A stretch of 64,000 nucleotides of DNA. It comes from Arabidopsis thaliana. Lineage: Eukaryota > Streptophyta > Magnoliopsida > Brassicales > Brassicaceae. The stretch's first letter is position 1. Each line of letters opens with the position of its first letter. Below are positions 35,106 to 47,914 of this stretch, one piece after another. The stretch is from NCBI RefSeq assembly GCF_000001735.4, contig NC_003076.8, positions 3,906,001 to 3,970,000 of the forward strand, read 5' to 3'. The translations under genes and the position numbers were made by a program. Below the pieces are notes generated by a model that saw only the letters and a list, made by a program, of their open reading frames with translations, ran no database searches and was not told the origin of the DNA.

Positions 35106-35699
35106 AGCTTCTCTTCTTCTTCTTTTCCTTCCTTTATTAGCCGGTGATTTGTTATCGCCGCCGTGAAAAAAGTTCTTCTATCGGAAAATGAAAGTTAATA
35201 GTTCTGATTACGATTGATGCGATGCGAGTATTTATAGGGTGGAAGAATTAAAGGGTATAATCGTCTTTCCGAATGCAGGCTTGGGGGATTTTGATTGACG
35301 ATTTTATGTAAACCATTAAAACCAAAAGTAATTTACCAAACCGATATCTATTTCTGGTTTGATGGCAAAAACCTGAACGCCTTTCAGTGTTGATCAACCT
35401 ACTAAAAAAGCAGCCTTATATACCTGTGCGGCCTCCAGCTCAAAAGCTTGATTATTGGAAACAGTAATGTTTAAACTAAGAAGCTTTTCGCATGTCTCCT
35501 CTTTTTCTTCTAATACACACAGGATTTGAGATAAAGAGAACATAGACTAATTAACTCACGGATAAATTTTACAATCTTTTATTTTTTCTCAAAACCAGAC
35601 TACATGCACATTATTCATAATCGCTCTTTCAATACTTTTAATACAAATTATGTACAATTGTTCTTACAGAATCACGATATGCAGATAGATACCTGCACT
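35106..35699. other. SF3b-type gene promoter and PYD2 3' flank
   Basis: About 590 bp between two minus-strand genes. It should hold the promoter of the RRM gene and the PYD2 3' UTR. No specific element is called. Confidence 0.5.
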
Positions 35700-38600
35700 T
35701 TACGTAGCTTCAGTTCTGACACGCTTAACTGGAGCTCGAAGAGAAGATAGATAATTAGCATCTGATTTCTCAATACCATCGAAAAGGTAACTGAAAGGAG
35801 GCATCTCTATATACTTGCCACTTCTTGGAACAACTTTAAGTTCCTCGTTTTCCCACACAATTCGTCCTCCTGCTATTGTCACTTCAACTTTTCCCTGAGA
35901 TTTAACAATCAAGTCCCCAATAAAATAAAAGGTTATGATTGCTCAGAGATTATACAAATCAGTAAAGACGAATTGTTTGTAAAAAGGGTATCATTACCTT
36001 TCCTCTTCTGCCCTCGTAGACGTTTGTGTCTGATCTTGAATGATGAGACTTTGAGCTAATCTCGTAGCTTGAGTTTGGATTCAATATGATAATATCTGCA
36101 TCCGAGCCAGCAAGGATAGCTCCTTTCCGTGGATATATGTTGAAAATTCTAGCACTGACAAACTTAAAGTCATTTCAAATGCAAACACATAACTTTCAAG
36201 TAAAAGCTCATTGGAAAAAGCAAATTTTCAACATTAAAAAGAAGCTTCGAAAGAGCATATATACCACTCAGTGCTGGTTATTCGAACATAATCAGTAGCT
36301 GAGAGTTGGCCAGACTCCTGGATTAGGATATACAGAAAACGATTAAAACTTCTGTACAGAAAGAAGAATTTATTATTCCACAAGTACTTACCACCATCGT
36401 GTCCCATATCAAGTGCATCCGTTCCTCAAGGCCTAAACATATGGACAAGTTCAAAAGTATTTACAGGTTAGCAGGGGCAGTGAGCAGAGAAAGCAAGAAA
36501 CCAGTCAAGTCAGCTATTACCATTAACACCATTAGGTATTCTGCGGAAATCATCAAGTCCTAGAGCTTTTTGTGTAGAATTGAAAGTGCAGTGATCAGTT
36601 CCTACAAGCTGCAGAGATTATCCCAATAAAAGGAGAAAAAGGTGTTTAGAAGATCTTAACATTTTGATGCTACAGGTCATGCAATTCTCTAGTTTATGCA
36701 CAGCGAGGAAAGAAACCTGAAGGATTCCTGTGGAAAGGGCATCTTGTAGGGCTTTCCCATGTCCTACTGGTCTGATAGGTGGACTCATGACATACCTGAA
36801 ATATTGAGAAAAACTTTGAAAATCTGAAAGAATAAATGGGAATCATTTGATTAACAGAACTGAAGGATTTATTACTTGGACGCAATTGTGAAGTCAGGAT
36901 CCCAAAGCCAATGATCATCAAGGATTAATCCAGACACAACAGGCTCTCCAATAACCTTCTGTCCTGAAATACATAACAAAAAAACTTTTCATATTTATTA
37001 AGCCAAATACTAAGTAAAAATTTGAAAGGTACTTTTCTACACATATGTTATTGCACTAGTGGATGTTCGGATAGGAGATTGATTTCTAACAGGATAATGT
37101 CCATACAATGAGAAAAGCAAAAGGTTAGTCCTACATGAGTTGTAACAGAAAACCTGATTTTCGAGCTTTAGCAATCTCGTCCATTGCATCAACACTCATC
37201 ACATGAACAACATAGAGAGGCGTGTTAATAAAACGAGCCAAACGAATTGCTCTAGCAGTGGCCTCTCCCTCGAGCTGACATTGTCAAACAAGGATCTTGT
37301 TTTAGTAGCTTCAACAAAGCTTTACAGAGGCAAGAGCAGATATAGGAGAAAAGAAAAAATCTAGGAGGCAGTATAATAAAATGGAAAATGCTTGACGCAA
37401 ATTACCACAGGAGGCCTTGAAAGAGCATGACCCTCTGGACCTGTAATGCCCAGTTCAATCATTCTTTTCTGTCCTTCGAATACTGCATCTCCATTTTCAG
37501 CATGAACCATGGCCAAGGCACCGAGGGATTTGCATCTTTTAAGTCCTTCTAGGAGTAGGTCATCAGTTACCATAAGAGATCCTTTATACGCTAGGAAAAA
37601 CTTGAAAGAGTTGATACCTACAAAATTTAGAGATATATGCACTCAGTTTCATCTTAGCAGGGAAACTAAAGGGATAGAAACACCAAAACTGTGAGGCATC
37701 AATGTGTCACAAGACAAGACATTTACCCTTTTCCTTGACCAACATCTCCATGTCCCTGGAAACACCTTCATCCCACTTTGTGATTGCCATATGAAAACCG
37801 TAATCCATACAAGATTCTCTAGATTTGTTTTCATAGGCTTCAAAACCAGCCACCAGATTCCCATTGACAGGTATAACAAAGTCTATATGCATAGTTGTTC
37901 CACCAGCTAATGCCGCTGCCTGACCACTGAAGAAATCATCAATAGTCTCGGTACCCATAAATTCCATGGCGAGGTGCGTGTGGGGGTCAATTCCTCCTAT
38001 TTACATCAGGGACAAGAGTAAGATGAAAATGCTAACCATTCTTAATTAGAACTGAAACTAGTTAAGGATTCAAAACAAAAGGCTAAAATTTTGGAAAGTA
38101 TCAACTAGTATGAATTGATTAACCTGGCATGACAAACTTTCCAGTAGCATCGAGGACAGTGACTTCATCCCCAACCTGTTTACATAAAAACAAACAGATC
38201 AAACTTGGAATTTAGATTCTCACAAAAGATGAAGGACAGATTACAAGGGAATAGTTAGACCTTAATGTTTGGCTGCACAGCGACAATAATACCATTTTCC
38301 ACATAAACATCAGCAAGTTCTTGATGGTGTGCATTGACAACAGTACCTCCTTTAATCAAAATCCTCGTCGATGAAACCCCACAAGATCCCACACCATTCT
38401 CTCTCCCTGCACTACAAAACTGCAAGAAAACACATCAGAGAGATCATTTTCGATTTTAGACACATGTGGATAGCTTTTTTTCCAGAAAATTATAAATCAA
38501 GCTCCAAACTTGTTCTTGAAAGTTACTGTGTTAAGAACTAGATGTTATAAGTGGACGGAGCTTTCAGTGTTACTTCAAACAAATCAAGGAGACAAAGCTC

Positions 38601-38727
38601 GACGGAAACTGATATCTGATCATTATTACAAGGTTCAAAGACAGACCTGAGTAGTGGATTCTGACGCGGATGGTGACGGAAACAGAAGAAATAGAGAGAC
38701 GATGAAGAAGAATGCATCCAGAGCCAT
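35700..38727 (-). CDS. PYD2: Dihydropyrimidinase PYD2 (5,6-dihydropyrimidine amidohydrolase)
   Basis: Thirteen exons (high-low): 38727-38647, 38419-38261, 38175-38124, 37996-37727, 37617-37406, 37274-37154, 36963-36876, 36795-36717, 36608-36521, 36432-36392, 36317-36265, 36154-35998, 35894-35700; total 1596 bases, 531 residues. The enzyme opens the ring of dihydrouracil and dihydrothymine in the reductive pyrimidine breakdown pathway. The first 25 residues form a hydrophobic signal sequence. Amidohydrolase zinc-site residues are seen: DPHTHL (HxH about 101-103), the Lys of FFLAYKGSL (about 198) that is carboxylated in the family, the His of MVHAENGD and HVMS, and the Asp of GTDH (about 359). 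Length and order match At5g12200. An exon 2 copy is found at 33808-33998. Confidence 0.95.
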
Positions 38728-41253
38728 TGATGATTCAGCTTCTCGCGAGTCTTGCTTGATTCAGCTTCCTATCATTGTTTCCATTCTCTTTTTGTTATTG
38801 GCCGATCAATTGGAAAGTCAACGGAAAATCAAATCATTTAATAAAACCGGTTAAACCGGATTTGAATTTCAATTGGTTTTTGCCAAATTGCAGCAGAGCT
38901 GGCCGGTTCGCGGTTTCAATAGAACCCTTAAGGTAAGGTAAGGGATTTTACTTTGCCCTTTTAGTTGAATCAATTTTTGAAAAACCCTCACTTATTCTTA
39001 CTACCCCATCTCCTTCTTAACCTATTTGAAATACAATTTTACCCTTCTCCTTTATCCTTTTTAATTTTCTATTTAAGTTTTGCTACCAAACAATCTATTA
39101 AAATCAACCAATCATTTACATTTTATTTCCTATCTCATTAATCAGTTAAACCTACAAAAAAACGCTGGACAACAGAAACCAATAGGTACAACTATGTTGA
39201 TGAACTTCTACGAAAAACATATAATTACATATCGTTTTATTTTTCTCTTTCATTTTCAAGTTATAATCAAAAAGACTTCAGTCATACGCGTTTCTTATAA
39301 TGGATACTATTAATTTTCTTGTCGTATTTATACAAATTAATATGTTTTGTATTGGTACAACTAAGTACAACCCGCACAACTAAGGTCTTTTCACTTGGCT
39401 AGTTTTCAGAATATTATAAAATATGAAAATTTAAATCCAAACTAAGAAAACTTAAATAATGCATACACAATGGTAATGAAATTACATAATTAGTTTTTGA
39501 CAAAAATCATATTTTCTAAATTAATGAAACTCTTATCACAAAATCTAACATTCATACACTAACAACCTTAAACTTTCATGGTTACTTTGTATATTTTAAC
39601 AAAACAAATTAAAAATTTTAAATACTTGTAATTAGATAAATATAAATACACCGATACAAAGTAATTGTATTTTGATGGGGGAATACCATATGTTCTACCC
39701 ATAAAAATTAATTTTGAGTTGATAACAACTAGATTTATTATATTCTCGATATTGTACAACTATGAGCAAAAATGTGCAACCGAGTACAACTGTACAACTA
39801 TGGGCAATATATTTTTCAGATATTTATAGATATTTTTTAGATATTTGTAGATATTTTATAATAAAAATTAGCTTTATTCTTTTGTGATAAAAATATTTAG
39901 TTTTTTTTGTCATCAAAAATACTTAATTTTATAGTTAAATAAACTATATTTTTCCCTTTCAAACTTTTTTTTCATTTTCAAAACACTGTTATTTAATAAA
40001 ATAAAATACTAACATTCATAAAAAATTTTGTGTTTTGTTTTGGATCAAAATACATTGACGTGTAGATTCATATTTATTTTGGAGTTTTTTTTGACAAGAA
40101 ATCTTAGATTCATACCTAAACCCAGATACATAATTGTACATGAGCGTACCAGTTGTACCTAAACGCTTAGATCTATTATCTTAAAAACCAAAAGACAGCC
40201 GAACAATTGTATCTAAACCCAAAAACCCAACATAATTATATCTAAAAATTTAGCCACAATTATACCTAAACACAACACTATCTAAAGACTCAAACACGAA
40301 GTCTTCTTCTTCTCTTTGTCATTCTCCTTCTCAATTTCTTTCTCCACAGCTTTCTCCTTCTTCCCTTTTCTTCTAGTTTTTATCATTCAAAAGCAATCTC
40401 ATAATATTTTGTTTTAATGCATTTCACAAACTGTCTCTAAGGAACAAAATTCAAATTCATTCGAATCCCAATTGTAATCCTAAAAACTAAGTCGTAATGG
40501 CTATTACAAGAGGCTTTTAAGGGACAATTTCGATTTTAAATAGATAATTAATTCAAATTTGAATTGTACTCATAAAAATCTAAATTATAATCGAAATTTC
40601 ATCCAAAATCCATCATTTTCAAACAAAATCAAAGAGGAAAAGAGATCAAACTATCAAATCTAATAAGAAATAAAACTCTAATTAAACACAACACCATCAA
40701 TCATCATATATGGAATAGAGATAGATCTTTGGATTGATAGAAACAAATGAAAAGGTAAAAAAGATGGATCTTTGGATTGATAGAAAGAATGAAAAGGCAA
40801 AAAGAAGACGAAAGATTATATATGGAATAGAGAGAAGAGAGTAAAGAGAAGAAGAAGAAGAAGAAACAAATCAAAAGTTTTGTTTTTGTTGAATTGAGAG
40901 AAAAATAAATTGAGATGAAAAAAATTTGATCTGAGAAATTAAATTTTTTTTTGTTGAGAATAAAAGATCCAAAATTGTTATGGATCTAGATCCAACATAG
41001 AGGTTGGGTTGTAAATAAGTAAAAAACTCTAGTTTTACTTGTCTTTTATTATTATTCTGATTTAAAATAAATAAATAAACATATGTTTTTTTATAAGGGG
41101 CTAACTAGAGAATGTTTGAAGCTGAGGGGGTGGACTAGATTAAAATCCTAAGCTAAGGAAGAAGAAGGTTTTGATGTTAGTGAAAGGTTAGATTTTTTAT
41201 TCCGATCTTGGTCAGTCTCCTCCAATCGTGATTTCTCTTCTGGATCCAAGCTG
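38728..41253. other. AT-rich intergenic region with repeat-like sequence
   Basis: A spacer of 2.5 kb, very AT-rich from about 39000. It contains repeated GTACAACTATG(A/G)GCAA (39754 and 39792), several GTACAAC/TGTACCTAAAC strings (39350-40270) and a duplicated 21-mer containing ATCTTTGGATTGATAGAA (40723 and 40766). No coding frame is supported. It looks like old non-autonomous transposon material. PYD2 promoter and RGTB1 leader occupy the two ends. Confidence 0.45.
40709..40803. repeat. Imperfect tandem duplication, period about 43 bp
   Basis: AGATCTTTGGATTGATAGAAA at 40723 recurs as GGATCTTTGGATTGATAGAAA at 40766. Both are followed by related (A)AATGAAAAGG strings. It is a small local duplication inside the AT-rich spacer. 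Confidence 0.75.
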
Positions 41254-43595
41254 ATGAGCTCTACGTCTTCCTCCCAGGTCATCACTCTTCTCTTTTTATG
41301 ATTGTGAACTTGTTTTCGATGGTTTTGATCGATTTCTGGTTCAGTTTTTTTTTTATCCTTCTTAAAGGATTTTATACTATAGATGGGTCGATCAAGTGTT
41401 ATTGATATGCCATTGAAGTGAACTAAGCTTGAAATGAGCCAAGTTAAGTCTTTTATGGGGATTCTTACGAAGTTACTGAATCTGATGTGAATATTTTGTG
41501 GCAGATGGTTCAGCTCGTAGCTGACAAGCATGTACGTTACATTCTGATGGCAGAAAAGGTACCTAGAAACTGTATAGAACCTTTGCTCGTTTTCTCTGTT
41601 TATGTCACTGTGATTGTATAGCTTATGTTCTTCTTTTCAATTGCTTTTTGAATTTTATTTAATTTGCTAGAAGAAAGAGAGTTTTGAGTCTGTGGTGATG
41701 GATCATCTAAGAATGAATGGTGCATACTGGGGACTCACCACTCTCGACTTACTTGACAAGCTCGGCTGTGTTTCTGAAGAGGAAGTCATTTCATGGCTCA
41801 TGACTTGCCAGCATGAATCTGGTGAGTACTTGAGTATCAGATCAGCTCTTTTTTTACTTACTGATAGAATGATGTAAAAAAAGGGATACATGGGCTAGGC
41901 AGTGAAAGCAGGTGTCTTTGACAATTATGAGAAAATAATCATTGGCTGTGATTGCTATATAAGAACTAGCAATAAGATCTATGGGGACCTTTAAAGTTGC
42001 TGGGTGGTTTCATATTTTGGTTCGTATTCATAAGATGTCGCCACAGTCGAAGTTGAAAACAAGTTGTTCTTTTCTGAGCAGGTGGCTTTGCCGGTAACAC
42101 TGGACACGATCCACATATCCTATATACACTCAGTGCTGTACAAATCTTGGCCCTATTTGACAAAATCAACATTCTTGACATTGGGAAAGTGTCAAGTTGT
42201 ATCCTTTTGCACTTAGCTTTTTGTCAATGTCACTAACTCGTTCTTCTTCACAAATAGTCATGGTGGAACTTTCATATGTTAATTAATCAATGATGTTAAA
42301 CAAGAAGGAAAAACCCTGCCTTATAGTAGATATTATTATGTTTTCCTATATACAATATTAGATGTTGCTAAGTTGCAGAATGAAGATGGATCCTTCTCAG
42401 GAGATATGTGGGGAGAAATAGATACGAGGTGTTTTTCCTTGCCATGTATTACAAAGACATTTATATATTTCCTGTTGGTGATTTCACTATGTTGAATCTT
42501 AACAGCAAGCTGTTTATGCAGGTTTTCGTACATAGCTATTTGCTGTCTCTCAATATTGAAATGTCTTGACAAAATCAATGTGGAGAAGGCCGTTAAGTAC
42601 ATTGTGAGCTGCAAAAACCTGGATGGTGGTTTTGGGTGCACACCTGGAGCAGAGTCCCATGCAGGACAAAGTATGTTATGCTATTTGAGTATTTTTCTGT
42701 GCCATCTTCCCAATTGTTACTTGCAATTAGTGTTATAGGTGACTTTACAGAATTAACAAGGCCAACCGCATCACTGCCGTTTAACTATTCCAATGACTAG
42801 ATACTCAGATGTTTATTTTTCTGTAGTCGACGTGCTATTGATACATCTTTATGTAAATTGTATAGGACAGTTTCATGGTTGGGAGATATGGTAAAAAGAC
42901 GGTATTCTTTATTTGTTTCTTCTGTTACTGCAGTTTTCTGCTGCGTTGGTGCTCTTGCTATCACTGGGAGTCTCCATCATGTTGATAAGGACTCACTTGG
43001 TTGGTGGTTATGTGAAAGACAATTAAAGGCTGGGGGCTTAAATGGACGTCCTGAGAAACTCGCTGATGTAGGCATTAAGCTCATCTCCAATGAGAGAGAC
43101 CTTTGTATGATTTCCTTGGTTCTTACACATTTTTTACTGTTCTTATTTCCAGGTTTGCTATTCTTGGTGGGTCCTATCGAGCCTAATCATGATAGATAGA
43201 GTTCACTGGATCGACAAAGCAAAGCTTGTCAAGTTCATTCTGGACTGTCAGGTTCGTCTCCAACAAGAAAATTCATATCGTTACTAATAAGCCAGTTTTG
43301 ATTGAAAGCTCTCATCTCATCTATCTAAATTTGAATTTGAATAGGATTTGGACAACGGAGGCATCTCAGACCGACCCGAGGATGCTGTTGATATCTTCCA
43401 CACCTACTTTGGAGTTGCGGGTAACTTTCATTTGTCTCTTCTTTTAGCTCATCTCTTGCTGTGAAGCCAAAAGTGGTCTTATTTCATCAAATTGGTGCAG
43501 GGCTTTCCCTCCTTGAGTATCCTGGAGTCAAAGTAATTGATCCAGCCTATGCTTTGCCTGTTGATGTCGTCAACCGGATTATATTCACCAAATGA
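41254..43595 (+). CDS. RGTB1: Rab geranylgeranyltransferase beta subunit RGTB1
   Basis: Ten exons: 41254-41277, 41505-41558, 41671-41821, 42082-42198, 42362-42428, 42522-42670, 42934-43067, 43153-43251, 43345-43420, 43501-43595; total 966 bases, 321 residues. With an alpha subunit and REP it attaches geranylgeranyl groups to the C-terminal cysteines of Rab GTPases in the cytosol. Prenyltransferase alpha-alpha repeats are seen ([63 protein letters not shown]). The zinc ligands are in place: Asp232 and Cys234 (ADVCYSWW) and His284 (IFHTYFG), six lower than in the rat enzyme. The first coding exon has only eight codons. Order and length match At5g12210. Confidence 0.94.
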
Positions 43596-44217
43596 CTGCA
43601 ATGGGTATATGATCTTAATGGTCAAACAATATGGCCGCAAGGCTCTCTATATGATTTGTTCATTGAATAATTTACTTGGCGGTTTTAGAAGTTATGTATG
43701 CTCAAGGAGGAGGAGATTGCAATTTGGGTATGGGAACAGTCTCAAATCTCAATGTTGTATAACTTGCTACATTATTGAGGTTTCTGATGTAATGGAAACG
43801 AAGTTGTGTTGCTGCTACATTATATAAATCACATTAATGTGTTTTTTCTCCACACTTTTCATTCTGATTTACTTCTTGAAAAAAGTGAACTAATGTGTTT
43901 AGGAGTGCTCAATACTTATAGACCGAACCAATTTAATTAACAAATTGAACAATTTAGAGAAATTGCAAAGATTATAGTACACAAATCATAATTACAAATA
44001 AATTTTATTTCCATTGCAGTAAACTAAAAATTAAAACTCTTGTATCGAATTTTGCAAATATATTTCCTTTTAAATTTTTTACCTTGGGGTTTAAAAAAAA
44101 AGAGTAAAAGAAAATCAGGATGTCTAAACCCTAGTACGCCATTAGAGAGGGTTCAGCTCAAGTGCTCTGTTTTTGTTTGTTTGGTAAAACCCTAAAAGCT
44201 TTCGAGCCGACTCTTCA
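43596..44217. other. RGTB1 3' flank and promoter of the LAS1-like gene
   Basis: About 620 bp. The distal half is AT-rich RGTB1 3' flank. The last 100 bases before 44218 contain two telo-box motifs. Confidence 0.55.
44125..44196 (+). promoter_or_regulatory. Two telo-box motifs upstream of the LAS1-like gene
   Basis: TAAACCCTAG at 44125-44134 and AAACCCTAAA at 44187-44196, both within 95 bases of the ATG. Telo boxes are enriched near transcription starts of plant ribosome-biogenesis and translation genes, which fits a pre-rRNA processing enzyme. Confidence 0.6.
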
Positions 44218-47014
44218 ATGGAGGCGCTAGCGGGAATTGAAGCAGACATCGAATCGTATTTCGGAGAGCAGGATCAACAGAAATCGTCACCGGACGGCTG
44301 CAAACAGGTCCCGTGGCTGAGCTGGGAAGAGTGGGACTCTGTGAGAGAGTCTCTCTTCTCTTCTTCTCCGGATAGAATCGCTTCTGCATTGGAAAGGGTA
44401 ATGCTTTTCTTCACGTGTTTCCAATTTGCTACAGAAATTGGATCAAGTTTACTGCTTTATAGACCAGAGAGCTTAAAATTAGTTGAATGAAGCTTGCTGC
44501 TTCAGACCAGAGAGCTTAATGGTTGTTACTTTATATGTGTAAAGTAGGGATTTTTAATCTCTTTTGCGGATTTTTTCAGGTTGCAACATGGCGAAGTAGA
44601 GGATCTCTTCCAGCGCCTGTGGATGTTACTTGTTCCCTTATTGAAATTCAACTCAAAGATGGCTTTATTCCGAGGGAGAAACAATCAGCAGATGCATTGT
44701 ATTCAGAGCATTTACTGCAGATGCTATATTGCATGGGAATACTCAGGTGACTATGAGTTTGCTTCCCATTTCTTGATATGTTTTGGTTTGTTTGGTCCCT
44801 GCAATTGTTGACTCGTATTTTAATTTATGTAGGCTTGTGAACTGTGTCATAGAAAAGACAAGGAGGAGAGAAGACGTTTCAATTGCGGATGCTGCTAGAG
44901 CAATCGGTATCCCACGTAAATTAATCGATCTTCGTCATGGTAAGAATCTTTGGGGACCTTTCCTTGGTTGCTTACAGTGACTTTTCGATTCCTGGATGAT
45001 GCTGATGATTGATTTGATTGTTCTATTTGTAGAGGGTTCTCACCGTGAGCTCCCTGCACTCTCGGTGCTTCGGGATGCTGCAGATGAGGTACACTGTTTT
45101 CCTTCTTAATTCTGTTTGGCATTCTAGATTTCCTTATTTCAAGTATCATAGTTCATGAAGGTCTGCTACCCTGTTATTCAAAACGTTTGCTCTTAAGATC
45201 TTTTTTGAAGGATCCAAAGAGTCTTTTTAAAAAGATGTTTTATGTGGTGTGTTCTTGGACAATACAGAAGATTTTAACTTGCTTGCATACATTCGTTGGT
45301 CGTTGTAGGCTCTTGAATGGTTGAAATCGTATTATTGGGAGCAACAAAAGTATCAAATCCCCTTAAAGAGAGATGGAACAGCTAGCATCAGAAGAGAAGT
45401 CAAATCCAAACTCAGGAAACTTGCTTTCTCCTTGCAGCTGAAGCGTAATCCTCAATTTGACTCCCCTTTGGTCAAAGAAAAATGTAATACTTCTTTTGTA
45501 TCTTGGATCTTGTGCTGGGGAAGGGCTAGTAAGTAGTAACACCAAGCAAAAAAATGGGAATGATCCCATCGGTGTCTTGCTTGTTTACCTCGATGAAGTT
45601 TATAATGACATGATACATTGGTTTTGGCTGCACTAGATTATTTTTCCAGCTTTAGAGATGGAAATAATTTTGGGTTGCATTTTCGTGTTTAACTTCGCAT
45701 ATCTGTTAATTCGTAAGGTCATATAAGGTTATTTTTGTGATTTTCAGGTTCTAATAAAAGGATAAGGAAGATTGTAAGCAGCCTTGTTGAGTTATACCCT
45801 TCTTTCTCCGCAGAAATTTCATCTGTGCTCCTTGAATTCTTACTCAAGGCCTTGGATTCTTCAAAGTCGACAGATCTTCAGAATAAGGCTGGGCAAGATT
45901 TCAGGGTCTTTCTAGATGAATGGAAACCTGTAATAATGGAACTCTCAAATAGAGAACCTGAGTTACTTTTGACTCTACTCAAGGAAGTCCTTGATATGAT
46001 CCAAAATAATGAACGGAGAAGACATGAAACCGGTAACTATTGGTTTATCCTAAATGCTTTTTCTCTTAAGGATCCTCAGTTGAAACTTTAAATTGTTTTC
46101 AGATCGTTTCTAACATGTATGAATTGTATCTAAATTTGCATCTTACAGAAAAGCCAGTGGAAGAGGTTTCTCAAGTTGAGCAGGTCCCTTTCTTGTTTGC
46201 ATGGCTTGTGAGTCTTCTCAATGGATCAAAGCATTTTCAGAGAAACAGTTCTCTAGAAGTGAAACCTCCAAGCATTTTCCTTATGGAACTTATACGTAGA
46301 TGTCTTGTCTTGGGAGCCTTAGGATATGAGCTGGTTTTGAAATCAGCATTTCTACTCGCAGAGATTGTGGGAGGCCGTGTCTTAAAGGAGAAGCTCATAA
46401 AACTTCCTCTTATGCATAAAAGCTCTGCAATTGTTCCATTGAAACAGAGTTCTACTCTTGTAACAGCTAGTACAACGCTCCTTGAGCAAGAGAAGAATCT
46501 CGGTAATGCAGGCAAGAGACTTGAGTTCGTCAAACTTCAACTCTCAAAGAAGAAAGGTATTGACACAGACAAAACCGGTAACAGATGGAGAAAGGCAAAA
46601 ACATGGAGCCCTTGTCCAATTGGTATGTTGCCTCGGATCATTGGATCTTCTGGACGTTTACCTCTTCTTGACAATCAGAATGCTAAGAGCATCTCAAAAC
46701 AAGCACAAGGTAACAACAATGCGAAGAGAGGAGCTGAGTGTAATAGAAATCAATTGGAGAAATCGCCATGCAAGCGAGCAAGGAAGAGTGCAGGAGATTC
46801 TGAATCAAATGATGTGACATTGGAATCATACGAGGAAGAAGCTGAGATGGAAATAGAACATGCATATGAGGAAACTGAAACTGTAGCAGAAGAGAATCTG
46901 ATGTGGAATGATGAAGAGGAAAGTAGAAGCTGCCTTATGATAGATGGTGAATGGAAAAGAGTAAATGATGGAGAACTCTCGGGGATGGCTTCTAGTGTTA
47001 CAATTTGTGTTTGA
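44218..47014 (+). CDS. LAS1-like pre-rRNA processing endonuclease
   Basis: Seven exons: 44218-44397, 44580-44746, 44833-44939, 45033-45088, 45309-45483, 45748-46032, 46149-47014; total 1836 bases, 611 residues. The N-terminus has the Las1 signature VPWLSWEEWDSVRESLFSS. The HEPN nuclease motif RHxxxH is present as RHEGSH (Arg150, His151, His155); exon 3 ends on the first base of the next codon, splitting the motif. In yeast and animals Las1 with the kinase Grc3/Nol9 cuts the ITS2 spacer of pre-rRNA in the nucleus; the plant role is inferred. The C-terminus (from about residue 480) is basic then acidic (EEEAEMEIEHAYEETE). Telo boxes upstream support a ribosome-biogenesis role. It corresponds to At5g12220 by order. 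Confidence 0.9.
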
Positions 47015-47914
47015 GATTTCGACAGATGTAATCATATAATCCGACATATTTTTGAGAAAATAGTTCAGATATTTGATCAATTTTTACAGGCATAGTCGCA
47101 GACAGATAGACATTGTGACACTCAAGTAAAAGTAAATAAGTGGATTTGACAGTTACTTTTTCAACAACATCAATTGGTAAGTAAATTATTATACATGAAT
47201 AGTAACGATTTGTGTTGTATTGAGTATATAGACAGAAAAGAGATGGAATAGAACACCCCAAGAAAAATGTTACAAATCTGACACCAAATCAATTATGATA
47301 CTAAATTCTTCTTCTTCATTTCACAAATTTCCCCTTTCTTCTTCAAGGAATGAATTCACCAGTTTGGGCTTTTAACCTACAAAGCCAATCATTTTGTTCA
47401 ACACAACTTGAAAATATAAGAAAGTAACAAAAATGTAAGCAATGATTTGTGTTAGCTGAGACTGTTCTATTTAGAAACACATCCTATCTTTGATATGTTC
47501 TTTCGACAGGTTACCCGATTTTCATTAGTTATGTATCACGGCAACTTTCTTAAGACCAGAAAAGAATCCAATACCAATACAGAAGTCGCACAGAGACACA
47601 TACAATGTTCCCTTGCAAATGTTGCGTTATTTGGATTTCAGTAACTTAAAGAATACAACACAAAACTCAAGTATCTGCCTAAAAATATTATGGGTTCAGT
47701 TCCCCTAAAGTATAGTATCTGGACTATAACAGATGTATATGTTCTATGAAGGATCCCGGAATACCAAGAACACCGAAAAAATTGTACAAAAGAGACAGGA
47801 CAGTACACAGATGCTTACCTAATAAGCTGTCTACAGTGAGTTGAAAAGTGCTTCTAAAGTCTCCATGACACCTACTCGAGTGCAGAATACAAAATTGGAA
47901 TGTCTACAACTTTT
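47015..47914. other. Convergent 3' flanks of the LAS1-like gene and MED19A
   Basis: 900 bp between convergent genes, AT-rich. No further gene, repeat or RNA was recognised. Confidence 0.45.
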
